A program made the position numbers and the translations under genes. From Norana najaformis (Eukaryota > Annelida > Clitellata > Crassiclitellata > Hormogastridae), in the NCBI GenBank assembly GCA_964023275.1, contig OZ029921.1, forward strand, positions 5,916,806 through 5,980,805: DNA of 64,000 nucleotides, given 5' to 3'. Shown here one piece after another: positions 55,421 to 64,000 of the stretch (positions are counted from its first letter, which is position 1; each line of letters starts with the position of its first letter). The notes beneath the pieces were generated by a model, which had not been told where the DNA came from, made no database searches, and worked only from the letters and a program-made list of their open reading frames with translations.

Positions 55421-55929
55421 GTTATCGGAATATTCCCTAAGTCCGTCCATGAAGCCTCGAACCCTAAACGCAGCGACGCCTGCCCGAAAGAACAGTCGAT
55501 GACAAGAATCAAACGTGCTACAGTGCTCCGCCGACGTGTCCGCCCCCGGCAGCGAGACTATGAGTCCAGACCCCTTGATGCACCGTCCAGCGTTAGACTT
55601 ATCCACAACCGATGTTGTCACACGATGACTGCAGCTGAGATCAAACGACGAACAGCCAGCCACCCGTCTTGCGTCGACCGGCCGACGGTGGACCAACAAG
55701 GCCAAGGCAGCCGACCGACCGACCGACCGATGGACCGTCGCAAGGGGCTGCACGGCGGCGAGGCCTCGAATGCCGCGGCGAGCTCGGCTTGCTGTTCAGA
55801 GCGCAGCGAAGCTGTCGGTCAATCGGTCTTCGACGGCTGACGGCGAATTTAGCGACGCGCGTGACAGTATACGAGACGGTCACCGCGTAACAGTTTCTGT
55901 CTGAATGTTCGCGCAACACTATGTGTCTG
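55421..55929. other. GC-rich block without a recognised gene
   Basis: A 178-aa plus frame and 121-aa and 125-aa minus frames overlap here, as expected from GC-rich DNA with CGACCGACCGACC repeats near 55715. No domain, signal or splice context supports any of them. A CpG-rich promoter is possible but unproven. Confidence 0.4.
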
Positions 55930-56190
55930 CGTGTGTTGCATGATCGTATGTTTGTACGTGTGTGTGTGTGCATGTCTGTAAGGATGTATGTGTGCATTAT
56001 GTGTGTACGTGTGTGCATTTGTGTATGTTTATGTGTGCATGTGCGATTGTGTCTATGTAGGTATGTGTATGTGCATGTATTTATGTAATGTTATGTATGT
56101 ATGCATGTATGTGTATATATGTGTGTATGTGTCTGAATATTTATATAGCGCATTTTAGAAACCTCTCAAAAGGCACTAAAACATGATCAT
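55930..56190 (+). repeat. (TG)n/(TGTA)n array with reversed retroelement tail
   Basis: TGTGTGTGTGCATG and TATGTATGCATGTATGTG lead into ATTTATATAGCGCATTTTAG, the reverse complement of the usual tail. The orientation matches the other tail-microsatellite pairs. Confidence 0.8.
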
Positions 56191-56277
56191 CTAACAATTC
56201 TAAGGTTGTGCAAATTAAGATATGCTGAGAATATTAACGACACTATACTATTATTCTCAGCTCTACACAGGACCATC

Positions 56278-56350
56278 GATATATATATATATCATTTATA
56301 TATAACAATGTCCTCAATATATATATATATAATATATAGTATATATATCT
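56278..56350 (+). repeat. (TA)n tracts
   Basis: ATATATATATATCATTTATA and similar; further short TA runs lie at 56648-56685 and 59300-59335. Confidence 0.93.
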
Positions 56351-56399
56351 ACCCAGGTTATCCAGATTAGGCAAATAGTTGAGGAGAATGAACTTATCA

Positions 56400-56510
56400 G
56401 TTATTTCTGTATTTAATGAGTGCATTGACGCTGATCAAGAGGGAAACTCGAACTCGCTCACCCCATGCAACATGGTGAGCGCTGGAACCAGTCGGCTACA
56501 AAATCACACA
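56400..56510 (-). mobile_element. Possible tRNA-derived SINE head
   Basis: The minus strand reads TTTGTAGCCGACTGGTTCCA, and GCGAGTTCGAGTTTCCC follows at about the right distance to be A and B boxes. It could equally be an old tRNA pseudogene, because no conserved tail follows. Confidence 0.4.
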
Positions 56511-56689
56511 ATGCAATACCAGACAATAAGCGTTCAACGCTAGTGTTTGTTGTCACAGGACCTCCAGACATTAATTCACGTACAAGTTAGGCTAAGCATG
56601 TGGCTTCTTACTCTTGCACGAACGAACAAGTACAATATACTAGTTCGACATATATATATATATATACATAATATATGTATATATCGTTA

Positions 56690-57152
56690 TCGTAATCGTA
56701 ATCGTAATTGCACATTTATATAGCACCTCTTCAAGAAAACTACTCAGAAGTGCTCCCGACCTGATTACACAAGACCGCCATCAAAAAGAATAGTCTTCAG
56801 TTGCTGGATGAACCGAGACTGAGAAAAGGCAAAAAGCTCAAGTATCAGGTCGCATGACAGAATGAATGACTAACCATAAAGAAGCTACCATGTTGTATTG
56901 CGGAAGTAGGGACGGAGGGACAACCAAAAGACTTTGTGTTGCAGAGCGAAGACATCCACAGATGACACAGAAATACACAGCTCCTTAAGATAGGATAAAA
57001 CACAACAGGCCAGGCAGTTACGCGTCCGCAAGAGGATCTTAAACTCAATGCGCTTTCGCATAGGCAGCCAATGCAGCTAACCCCTTATGTAAGTAGGAAT
57101 ATGACCGAGCTCTGGCATCCTACCGATTAACCGATCCGCAGCGTTTCAGCAG
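56690..57152 (-). pseudogene. CR1/L2-like LINE 3' end, family X
   Basis: On the minus strand: LHWLPMRKRIEFKILLRTRN, CVLSYLKELC, then a degraded stretch, RFIQQLKTILF and the tail GGTCGGGAGCACTTCTGAG, AGAGGTGCTATATAAATGTG, ATTACGATTACGATTACGAT. The LHWLP and (R)LKT(I/V)LF blocks identify the CR1/L2 group. A SINE family 1 (ATT)n tail abuts at 57155. Confidence 0.83.
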
Positions 57153-57166
57153 ATTGCGGTTATTAT

Positions 57167-57350
57167 TATTATTTCTGCATTTGGTAGGCGCCACTTTCTA
57201 ATGTCTTAGCATCAATCGATGGCGCCGAGCAATTGTGAGTGAAGGACTTGCTCAAGGTCCCTACACAGTAACCGTCTCGGAGGAGGCTCGAACCCGTACT
57301 CTACGCGTTACAAGCCGAGCGCTCTCTCCAGTATGCTACCGTGCCCCACT
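57167..57350 (-). mobile_element. tRNA-derived SINE family 1, minus-strand copy
   Basis: On the minus strand it reads GTGGGGCACGGTAGCATACT, then GGGTTCGAGCC (B box, 57285-57295), CTTGAGCAAGTCCTTCACTC and GGCGCCATCGATTGATGC, and ends in a short (ATT)n tail at about 57155-57170. It is the cleanest copy of the family in the window. Confidence 0.87.
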
Positions 57351-57389
57351 AATTGGCTAATACGAAAGAGACAGACCTGCATAGATGCC

Positions 57390-57716
57390 TGTAAGCACGA
57401 TTTTGTTAGCTAGTGAAGCATGACGTGCAGGAGATAGGGTGAAAGCGCACAACTGATGTATATAAAATGTGAACTGTCCTTTTACTCAATCGAACTACTA
57501 CGAGATTAAGTGTATATTGTCAACTAATAAAACATCAGTCATCGACTACTTCTACCTTGACAGATACCGCCATTGTGTTCTATTGTATTCGTCTAGACAT
57601 CTCTCTAGATACATCACATACCTTAACTGCTGTGCACATAGGCTATACATCACGTGTACGCTTTCACCCTATCTCCTGCACGTCACGCTTCACTAGCTAA
57701 CAAAATCGTGCTTACA
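57390..57716. mobile_element. 327-bp MITE with long inverted repeats and a perfect 5-bp target duplication
   Basis: Seen: the left arm from 57390 (TGTAAGCACGATTTTGTTAG) is repeated in reverse complement up to 57716. The first 60 bases are nearly identical, and weaker similarity runs on to about 85 bases. ATGCC lies directly outside both ends (57385-57389 and 57717-57721), a perfect 5-bp duplication. There is no coding sequence. Known: Ginger-type transposons have TGTNR termini and short target duplications of about 4 bp. Inference: a non-autonomous element, possibly Ginger-related; other superfamilies with 5-bp duplications remain possible. Confidence 0.85.
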
Positions 57717-57964
57717 ATGCCGTTACCATATGCACATAACATATATAATTATGTAGTGCTGTCTATATTATACTGCATATAGAGCATATATAGTCCGGTT
57801 TATCCAACATTCCTGTGTTACTAGACAAGGCATGTCTATTCTAACCTAATTTAATCCGAAGCCCTCAAAGCGCAGACTTAACAAACTACATATGCTCGAT
57901 AAAAGCGAACTTCACTGAGTTTCCATTTTCGATACAGTCTGAATTTAAAATCTGGATTTTTCTT

Positions 57965-58215
57965 TTATCATTAATCGTAATCGTAATCGTAGTTCCGAGG
58001 AGAATTCTACAGATCTCAACGAAAACCACGTCATGGGGAACAGCTTATTCACAGGCGCTCAGCCAAAACAAAATCTATAGGCAAAAGGTTTCGGTTCCAG
58101 GTCAAGATCCAAAAATCAGACAGAGAGACAGCGTGGCAGCTATGGTGGGTGCTGTTTGGGATTGGAACGGGAAGAGGGTTAAGAGGAAGAAGGAGTGTCA
58201 GGATAGGTCGCATTA
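57965..58215 (-). mobile_element. LINE family Y 3' end
   Basis: AATCGTAATCGTAATCGTAG, then GGCGCTCAGCCAAAACAAAA, GGTTCCAGGTCAAGATCC and GAGAGACAGCGTGGCAGC. Tail at 57970; 5'-truncated at about 58215. Confidence 0.82.
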
Positions 58216-58794
58216 TCGAGTATGCAATGCTGTTTGAAATATTATTTTTTCAAATGACATTGCATCCTCAATAATTCCAATTCCATATTTGAAGTTTGAA
58301 ATAGCACTAAAACGTACTTATAAATCTAAACTCCATATGCTTCAGTCGATGACATACAAGTGTAGGGAGCCTACATCTCGACAGGTTAACCGATTAACAT
58401 CAGTTTAATTTGTTCGACAAATCTCATCTCGATACATATAGTCTTCGCGTCTAAATGTAATCGCAAATCTGAGCTCGACATATTAAAAGGTTTCGATTTG
58501 CGAAATACAGTGGTAACCTAACTCAATATTCTAGTTTTCGTCGAACACGTCGGAGACTCGGCATGAGCATATGTCATCAAACTGAAATGCGTGCTTTTGC
58601 TTAAACAAACGTATTTTACGACACCCTAAGGGCCCTACAACCGCGTACGGCAATGCTATCGCTCTCTTCCACTGCACAGAGAGTGCGCACATGTGTGCAC
58701 ATGTTCGACCACATCTGTCGGCCTAAATAAGCCTAAACATAGGCGTGTAGGCTGCATACACATATAGATGTATCCACGATTGCATCGCTTCTGG

Positions 58795-58972
58795 TCCTAA
58801 ATCAGTTGTAATTGTAATTTGAGATTTATAAAGCGCCTCTTAGAGGATAAACTCAACAGAGGTGCTTCCGACCCGAAAAAGTAAAATCACTGTTGAACAG
58901 TACAGTCTTCAGGCGCCTGCGGAATATTGAGAGAGGGAGAGAAAGGAGCTCCAGTCGGAATTCTCGAGGGAG
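58795..58972 (-). pseudogene. LINE family X 3' end, short
   Basis: The minus strand has RRRLKTVLFNSDFTFSGRKH, then GGTCGGAAGCACCTCTGTTG and AAGAGGCGCTTTATAAATCT with an AATTACAATTAC tail, the same layout as 56690-56800. Confidence 0.8.
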
Positions 58973-58974
58973 AC

Positions 58975-59088
58975 GATTAAATCTCTTTAACAAGGCTATT
59001 TTTCTCATTTTTTTCATTAAAAAATGAGCAGGGCCGAGACCATACGGTCGCTGTAGAAAAACGTATTTATATTTACTTGTATTAATTA
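58975..59088 (+). mobile_element. SINE family 3, 3' fragment
   Basis: Contains TTCATTAAAAAATGAGCAGG, GACCATACGGTCGCTGTAGA and a TTTATATTTAC tail, the same order as in the complete family 3 copies. The tRNA-like part is missing. Confidence 0.65.
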
Positions 59089-59336
59089 TGCACTTGTTAA
59101 CACTGGACTGTTCAAGAAAAGGAGGCAGTGTATAAAAACGATCGCAAATGCATTGTAAAGAGAGCGCGGAAAAGATTCTGTAGCAGTACTCTATCGTGTG
59201 TTCGATGACAGCTTGAAATAGAAATGTCTTTGATAGATTCGTGCGCTTAGAAATTGTGTGTTGACGTCTGAATTAATTTGTGATTGAACTTTTAGTTTAT
59301 TATATATATAATATATATACATATATATATATTCTT

Positions 59337-59575
59337 TCAGTTCGTGGTCTTATCACCCGTTGGTGTCGATCGCACACTTACTGTAGATCCCCACTGTCCC
59401 ATGTCCTTTGCCCAACAGAGGCAGCCTGTGCGCATATCCGTCCCGCACCAGTCCCAGGCGTTATCGTGCCATTCTTTGTTCGGTCTACCTTTGATCCCTC
59501 GGCCATCCATCACTCCAAGCACCATAAATATAAATAAATCACACACATATATATGTATCAAAGACTTGTGTCATT
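59337..59575 (-). pseudogene. Non-LTR retrotransposon C-terminal fragment
   Basis: The minus strand encodes GRGIKGRPNKEWHDNAWDWC and GTDMRTGCLCWAKDMGQWGS, resembling the RGRP.KRW.DN..DW block and following AKDR..W motif at the end of several LINE ORF2 proteins. The 3' side runs into a TA-rich microsatellite at 59300-59335. Which LINE family is not clear. Confidence 0.65.
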
Positions 59576-60469
59576 TCTCAAGTTAACGCTAAGCTACAAA
59601 TCAGTCGAGTCGACAGTTCGAAGCCCAATCGATTGGCATGCTGATTGATCATCGACAAAATCCATTCGTCGGTACGATTTACAGAATGGGGAGATACTGG
59701 TGAACCGAAAAGTTTTTAAAGGGGACTACCAACAATCTATCGAAGTTGTCAACGATCGAACTATGAACCATCGACTAGCTCGATTTGTAACGCGATAAAA
59801 GACACATAGTCTTTGATTTTCGTTTGTATATTAACAAAATCAACGAACAGCTCAGTCACAGCAATCTTGAATAGTCACATTTTCGAAACGCACTAATCTA
59901 CAGACGACACCTGTAACTCCAATCCACAAATGACATTTGTAACTCTGCCTTTAGCCGAGCCCAAACCACTTGGGGCACACCAATGTTCATCTTTCGGTTT
60001 ACAAGTGCGCGGCCTCTGGCCCTTAGATTTTCGACTGGGGGCCCTGTCCCTGCTCTCGCCTTTGCCGTGGCCCTTGTCAATCATAATGCAACCACTGTGT
60101 TGGCTTCAGAGCCATCTTGGAAGCCATCAGAGCTCGTCTTGGCCGAGATGTCACGATTCCAGAGGCATTAGTGTCCAGCAAATGACCGGTGGCGCTAACA
60201 ACAGCAGTCCATTTAAACAGAGAAAAATGTACGTGAATTGTGGCGTCATCTTCTGAATAAACAGCAGGTTTCCTCCAGCGCCAATACTGTGCTAGTCACT
60301 CGACAGTGGACACGTCCTGTAGCGTCAGAAAATAATGCGGCAGTTATCCACGTCACTGTGTCTGACTGTCTGATACTTTACTTTGCCTACCAGTTGATAT
60401 ACTTTATTGTCAGACAAAGTAATGTGAATATGAACGTCATAAACGCTCAGGTATTGCTTTTAATAATAA
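59576..60469. other. Unassigned, overlapping frames in a GC-richer patch
   Basis: Three overlapping frames at 59893-60256 (Leu/Ser/Pro-rich or basic) have no recognised motif. None is flanked by convincing splice sites. Confidence 0.4.
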
Positions 60470-61140
60470 TTAATAATTAGCAACTTCTAATGCGCCGGTG
60501 TCTAATGCACAAGGTATCAACCGATGCACACCAAAACCAATCCACAATCAGTTCGATATCCAGAAGGTCAGTTCGCACGACAGAGAGGCAGCCTGTGGTG
60601 GATAAGCAATTTGAAACAGGTAAGTTTTAAGTTGAGTACGAAATGACAGAAGCGACTGAGCAGAACGAACAGACACAGGGAGGGAATTCCAGAATTTTGG
60701 TCCAGCAACCGAAAATGCTCGTTTACCCAGAACAGTTCTAGCCCAAGGTATGACCAGAGAAATACAATCAGATGACCTTGCAGAATAATGGTAAGTCTGG
60801 GGAATAAGGACTGATTTTATGTAATGTGGTTGACCGTAGTTCAATGTTTTATAAACTGTAAGTCCTAATTTGAAACAGATCCTTTGCTGAACAGGAAGCC
60901 AATGCAGATTTAAGCACAGGGGTTATAATATTATGCTCATATTTTGAAGTATTTGTTATGGCTCTAGACAAGGAGTTCTGAACTCTTTGGAGTTTCTGCA
61001 TGTTTGACTTAGTGATACCAACAAGAATTGAGTTACAATAGTCAAGGCGACTGGAGACCAATGCGTTAGATACGGATATTCTGGAAGACATGGGGACATA
61101 ATGCCTAATTCTGCGTATGTATTCTGCTTTTAGTTTAAAT
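60470..61140 (-). pseudogene. CR1/L2-like LINE 3' end, family Z (C-terminal RT coding plus tail)
   Basis: On the minus strand: ALVSSRLDYCNSILVGITKS, KLQRVQNSLSRAITNTSKY, ITPVLKSA, a broken LHWLP block, LNYGQPHYIKS, VLGKRAFSVAGPKFWNSLPV, SVRSAQSLLSFRTQLKTYLF and IAYPP. This is the full C-terminal order of CR1/L2-type RTs, with one frameshift near 60847. The 3' UTR ends CTTGTGCATTAGACACCGG, then a mutated GCGC..TAGAAGTTGCTAA and an AATTATT tail. It is the longest coding remnant of family Z here. Confidence 0.87.
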
Positions 61141-63279
61141 GGTGCATTTAACTAAGGATATACAGTGTAGCTGGGTGGAAAAAATAAGACGGACTAAACA
61201 CGATAACAATACTTGTAACCCCTTTTCTGAATGCTCCTTTGTCTAGATCTAGTGACTATAGGTAGCAGTCACTTTACTTTACCTCATGGTACCTACAAGC
61301 TTGTTTAGGCTGTAGGTAGATATACATGTTAATTGGGGTTTTGTCTCCTAATATGATAATTATAGGTCAGACTCAAATCAACATGCAATATCTAGCGGAA
61401 ATTGTAATGATATTACAATAGCTCGTACTTTTCCACTACTATCTTGTATTATAATGTCTGACTGAATAAGAATGAACAAAGTCAATTGTTGCAATCAATC
61501 AATGTATTATATATAGTTCAATGACTTAATTAATGCTTAATTAAGGCCAGCTTCTTATCAAGCCTAGATCTTTAACACTACCCACCCACAAGCTTGGATG
61601 GTCATTTCCCCTGTGTATTGACTCTGATGAAGTCTGAACAGTTTCACTGTAGGTTGCAGTGAGATTGTCTCGATGTAGTATGGTAAGATTATCACTCACC
61701 ACTGGCTGTCTCTGCATAAGCGATTCCTTCACTACGCCAACATACATCGTAGACCATTGGATAAGAGTCTTTCGTAGAAGGTATTTTGAGCGAAATCCTT
61801 GCTGTTCAAGGATGAGAATCTACGCGATTCGATCGTTATCGTCTAAAGGAATGTTCCTTGACGAAATGTGGTTGCACAGTTGAGTCGAAGACTTTCAACT
61901 CGCGCCGCTAAGTCCGTTTCGAAGCAATTACATGGAATTAATCCAAACTTCCAGACGTTAGTTTCTTGATGAACACTTTGTCAGTTCGCAACCGCAACAC
62001 AGGTGAAGAACCCGTAACACATGAGCCTTTGTATGCTCATAATTCGAGAAAACAGTTCGACTTGACAAGTCCGCAACTGTTCACTTATTTCTCGGAGTCA
62101 CGCTGAATTGTAACTAGGACCTTCTTGCCCAAAATCCAGCCGTGAACTGAACTTCTCCAACGGTTTTCGTCGCGAATCGATATCGTCAAACGGTTGGCCG
62201 AAAGTGTCGTCTGCATCTCTCACCCACATTAGCAGTGATTTCAGCGTCCTTCGTTGAGATCATCGTCTGCTCCTTGTTTACTAATGATAAGGAGTTACGT
62301 CCACTGCGCCCCCTCATTGGCTGGCTACTTCCAATGGCAACGTGCCGCCATTGGCCGAAAATCCCCCAAGTAAAATCCCGATTGGCTGGCAATCGAAGCA
62401 TCGGTTTGAAATCTCCTTCGAAATGACTCGCAAACTTTGGCAGATTGCGAATAAAACAATTTATCTACATCCACGTTGATCACATGTAAAAATAGTTCAG
62501 AAACTCATTCATTGTTCCCCGTAATTATTATATTTTTAGAGCCTATGCTGGCCTTGCTATTTTGGTTAGTTTAAACGCCCTAAGCCGGCCATGTATCTTA
62601 AGTGAGTAATCACGTTAGTCAACACAAACGCTTATTCGAACATACGCAAAACCATGTCAATTATACACATAGTTCATACAATAGCAAAATCAACAGAAAT
62701 TGATTAACATACCGAGAACATATATAGATTCAGTCTACAATACTGATATGGCAAGTGACCGAAAAGAATGGAGATAATTTATTCACACACATTGACGCCT
62801 AACGTCTGGTGTCAGCAACTGATGATGATGACGACGATGATCATATTAGACTTGTAAAACACACTGAATCTTAGTGTGAATTAGTCGGTCTATGTATATA
62901 GCCTATATATGCTACGGGAAGGAATTTCGAATAAATAAGTAAGTAATCGATCAATAGGAGGTCGTTGTCCACGAGGACATCTTCAGTGTCAGAAAAACTA
63001 TTCGTGAGTATCGAATTACGTTTCCGAGTATCAGGTAATATCATATCATATTCCAATTAGGCCTAGATGCCTGCCATACGCAAATCGAAAAGACAATTGA
63101 GCATAAGTCGCGATATTTTCCAAAGTATTTGCAAGATTTATTCTCAAACATTATTATATGCATTTTAAAGAAACTTACCCAATTTTTCAAAGTAACTGAC
63201 ATAAATAAAGGTATTTTGAAATGCTTTGTATTACTTCCTGACTACTTTCTTACTTATTCGATAGTTCTTTCGGTAGCGT
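61141..63279. other. Unassigned sequence
   Basis: Apart from the CCAAT cluster and a short GATGATGACGACGATGAT run (62821-62840), no gene, tail or known repeat was recognised in this 2.1-kb stretch. Confidence 0.45.
62300..62400. promoter_or_regulatory. Cluster of four CCAAT/ATTGG motifs
   Basis: ATTGG at 62316, 62350 and 62381 and CCAAT at 62331 fall within 70 bp of comparatively GC-rich DNA. The three same-strand copies are 34 and 31 bp apart, near the 32-bp spacing common for NF-Y pairs. No transcript or exon can be tied to it. Confidence 0.3.
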
Positions 63280-63945
63280 TAACGTAATCGTAATTCCGAC
63301 ATTTCTACAGCGCCCAACAAAAACCGCGCCGCGGGGACCAGCTTATTCACAGGCGCTCAGTCAAAACAAAATCGATAGGCAAAAGGGTTCGGTTCCAGGT
63401 CAAGATCCAAAAATCAGGCGGAGAGACAGCGTGGCTACGGGGGGTGGTGTTTAGTGTTGGAGAGGAGAGACAGACAAGAGCAAAAAGGGGTATCAAGATA
63501 CGATCTGTGAAAGAGGTATGTTTTCAGTTTTGAGTGAAAGGCCGAAGCAGAAATTGCGGTGGAGCATCGATGAGTTTGTATGATGGGTCAGAAAACCGTC
63601 GCAATTCTGGGGGAGTTTATTCCAGAGTGGTGGGGCAGCTATAGCTATGTAACGATTACCAAATTTTAAAGATGAGGTGACGGGAGAGCGGCGAAGTGTT
63701 AGGGCAGAAGAAGAGCGGGTTGAACGAAACGGTTGTACTGTAAATAACTGACGAAGGTAGGAGGGTTGGGAAGACTGACGTGTGTTGTATGTAAGTGATA
63801 GGACTGTACTCGATTCGTTCAGGTATGTTAAGCCAGTGTAGTGATTCAAGAACAGGAGTGATGTGATGGTGTTTGGGGGGTTTTGGTGACAGCACGACCA
63901 AGAGAGTACAGGCGTGCAGCGCTCTGCTTTCTCTCGCAACCTGGG
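63280..63945 (-). pseudogene. CR1/L2-like LINE 3' end, family Y (coding plus 3' UTR)
   Basis: On the minus strand: HITPVLESLHWLN, PERIEYSPITY, a frameshift, SLTYNTRQSSQPSYLRQLFT, RSTRSSSALTLRRSPVTSSL, KFGNRYIAIAAPPLWNKLPQ, FGLSLKTENI. This matches the ordered end of CR1/L2-group RTs. The 3' UTR includes GATCTTGACCTGGAACCGAA, TGCCTATCGATTTTGTTTTG and TGGGCGCTGTAGAAATGTCG, and closes with ATTACGATTACG. The 5' side is truncated near the window edge. Confidence 0.86.
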
Positions 63946-64000
63946 AAGAACATATTGCTTATATGTAGGGCGACCGCATGCGGCCGTTTCTAGAGAATTA

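Noticed and set aside
55304-55840. 178-codon plus-strand frame in GC-rich DNA
   Set aside because: Starts inside a LINE tail, has no recognisable domain, and is overlapped by equally long minus-strand frames. GC-rich composition explains the openness.
59893-60256. Overlapping open frames in three readings
   Set aside because: No recognised motif in any frame, no splice signals, and no copy elsewhere. Probably chance in a GC-richer patch.
1-64000. A cohesive undescribed gene system
   Set aside because: Coding content is one Ig exon plus dead transposon fragments. No cluster of unknown genes, no conserved non-repeat ORFs, and no functional neighbourhood could be supported.

Overview
This window is animal (metazoan) nuclear DNA: AT-leaning, almost free of host coding sequence, and packed with microsatellites, minisatellites and broken transposable elements. 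There are no bacterial features such as operons, ribosome binding sites or compact gene packing. The only host coding sequence I can support is one exon on the minus strand at 12258-12617. It encodes a V-type immunoglobulin domain closely resembling the first Ig domain of the turtle/IGSF9 neuronal adhesion family, with a good splice acceptor and donor and symmetric phase-1 ends. The repeat types (CR1/L2-like, jockey-like and other non-LTR elements, pogo and mariner transposons, tRNA-derived SINEs, hAT-like MITEs) and the very high microsatellite density suggest a bilaterian invertebrate, probably aquatic. I cannot name the species. The window looks like introns or intergenic sequence around such a gene.

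Layout. 1-12 kb holds microsatellites (CATA, AGA, GAT, GGAA/GGAT, ATG, GGT), a degenerate LINE reverse transcriptase (2196-3265) with a second copy of its 3' part (9103-9336), a jockey-like RT fragment (4880-5445) and a 90-bp satellite with an A-B-A-B pattern (10660-11040). 12-13 kb holds the Ig exon between a degenerate 52-bp tandem repeat and a trinucleotide tract. 13-21 kb is mostly simple-sequence DNA plus SINE family 1 (18114-18300) and SINE family 2 (19045-19420). 21.5-22.8 kb is a CATA array split by a 769-bp mariner-type element with 107-bp terminal inverted repeats. 22.8-40.7 kb has scattered LINE 3' ends, a hAT-like MITE, SINE family 3, a LINE endonuclease remnant (38130-38780) and several minisatellites. 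40.97-43.2 kb is a decayed pogo/Tigger-type DNA transposon. 44-64 kb is dominated by 3' fragments of at least three CR1/L2-like LINE families, further SINE and MITE copies, two adjacent degenerate minisatellites (53.7-55.0 kb) and a 327-bp MITE with a perfect 5-bp target duplication (57390-57716).

How the parts relate. Most LINE and SINE copies are 5'-truncated 3' ends. Many finish with a shared signature close to GCGCTATATAAAT or GGCGCTATAGAAGT, and a simple repeat (CATA, ATTACG, GATTA or ATT) starts directly after it. Retrotransposon tails therefore look like a source of many of the microsatellites. Several elements are nested inside arrays. I found no defence system, gene cluster or other undescribed system. 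The most informative items are the Ig exon, the internally deleted mariner, the 5-bp-TSD MITE, the 40-bp target duplication around a LINE fragment, and the LINE-tail satellite.
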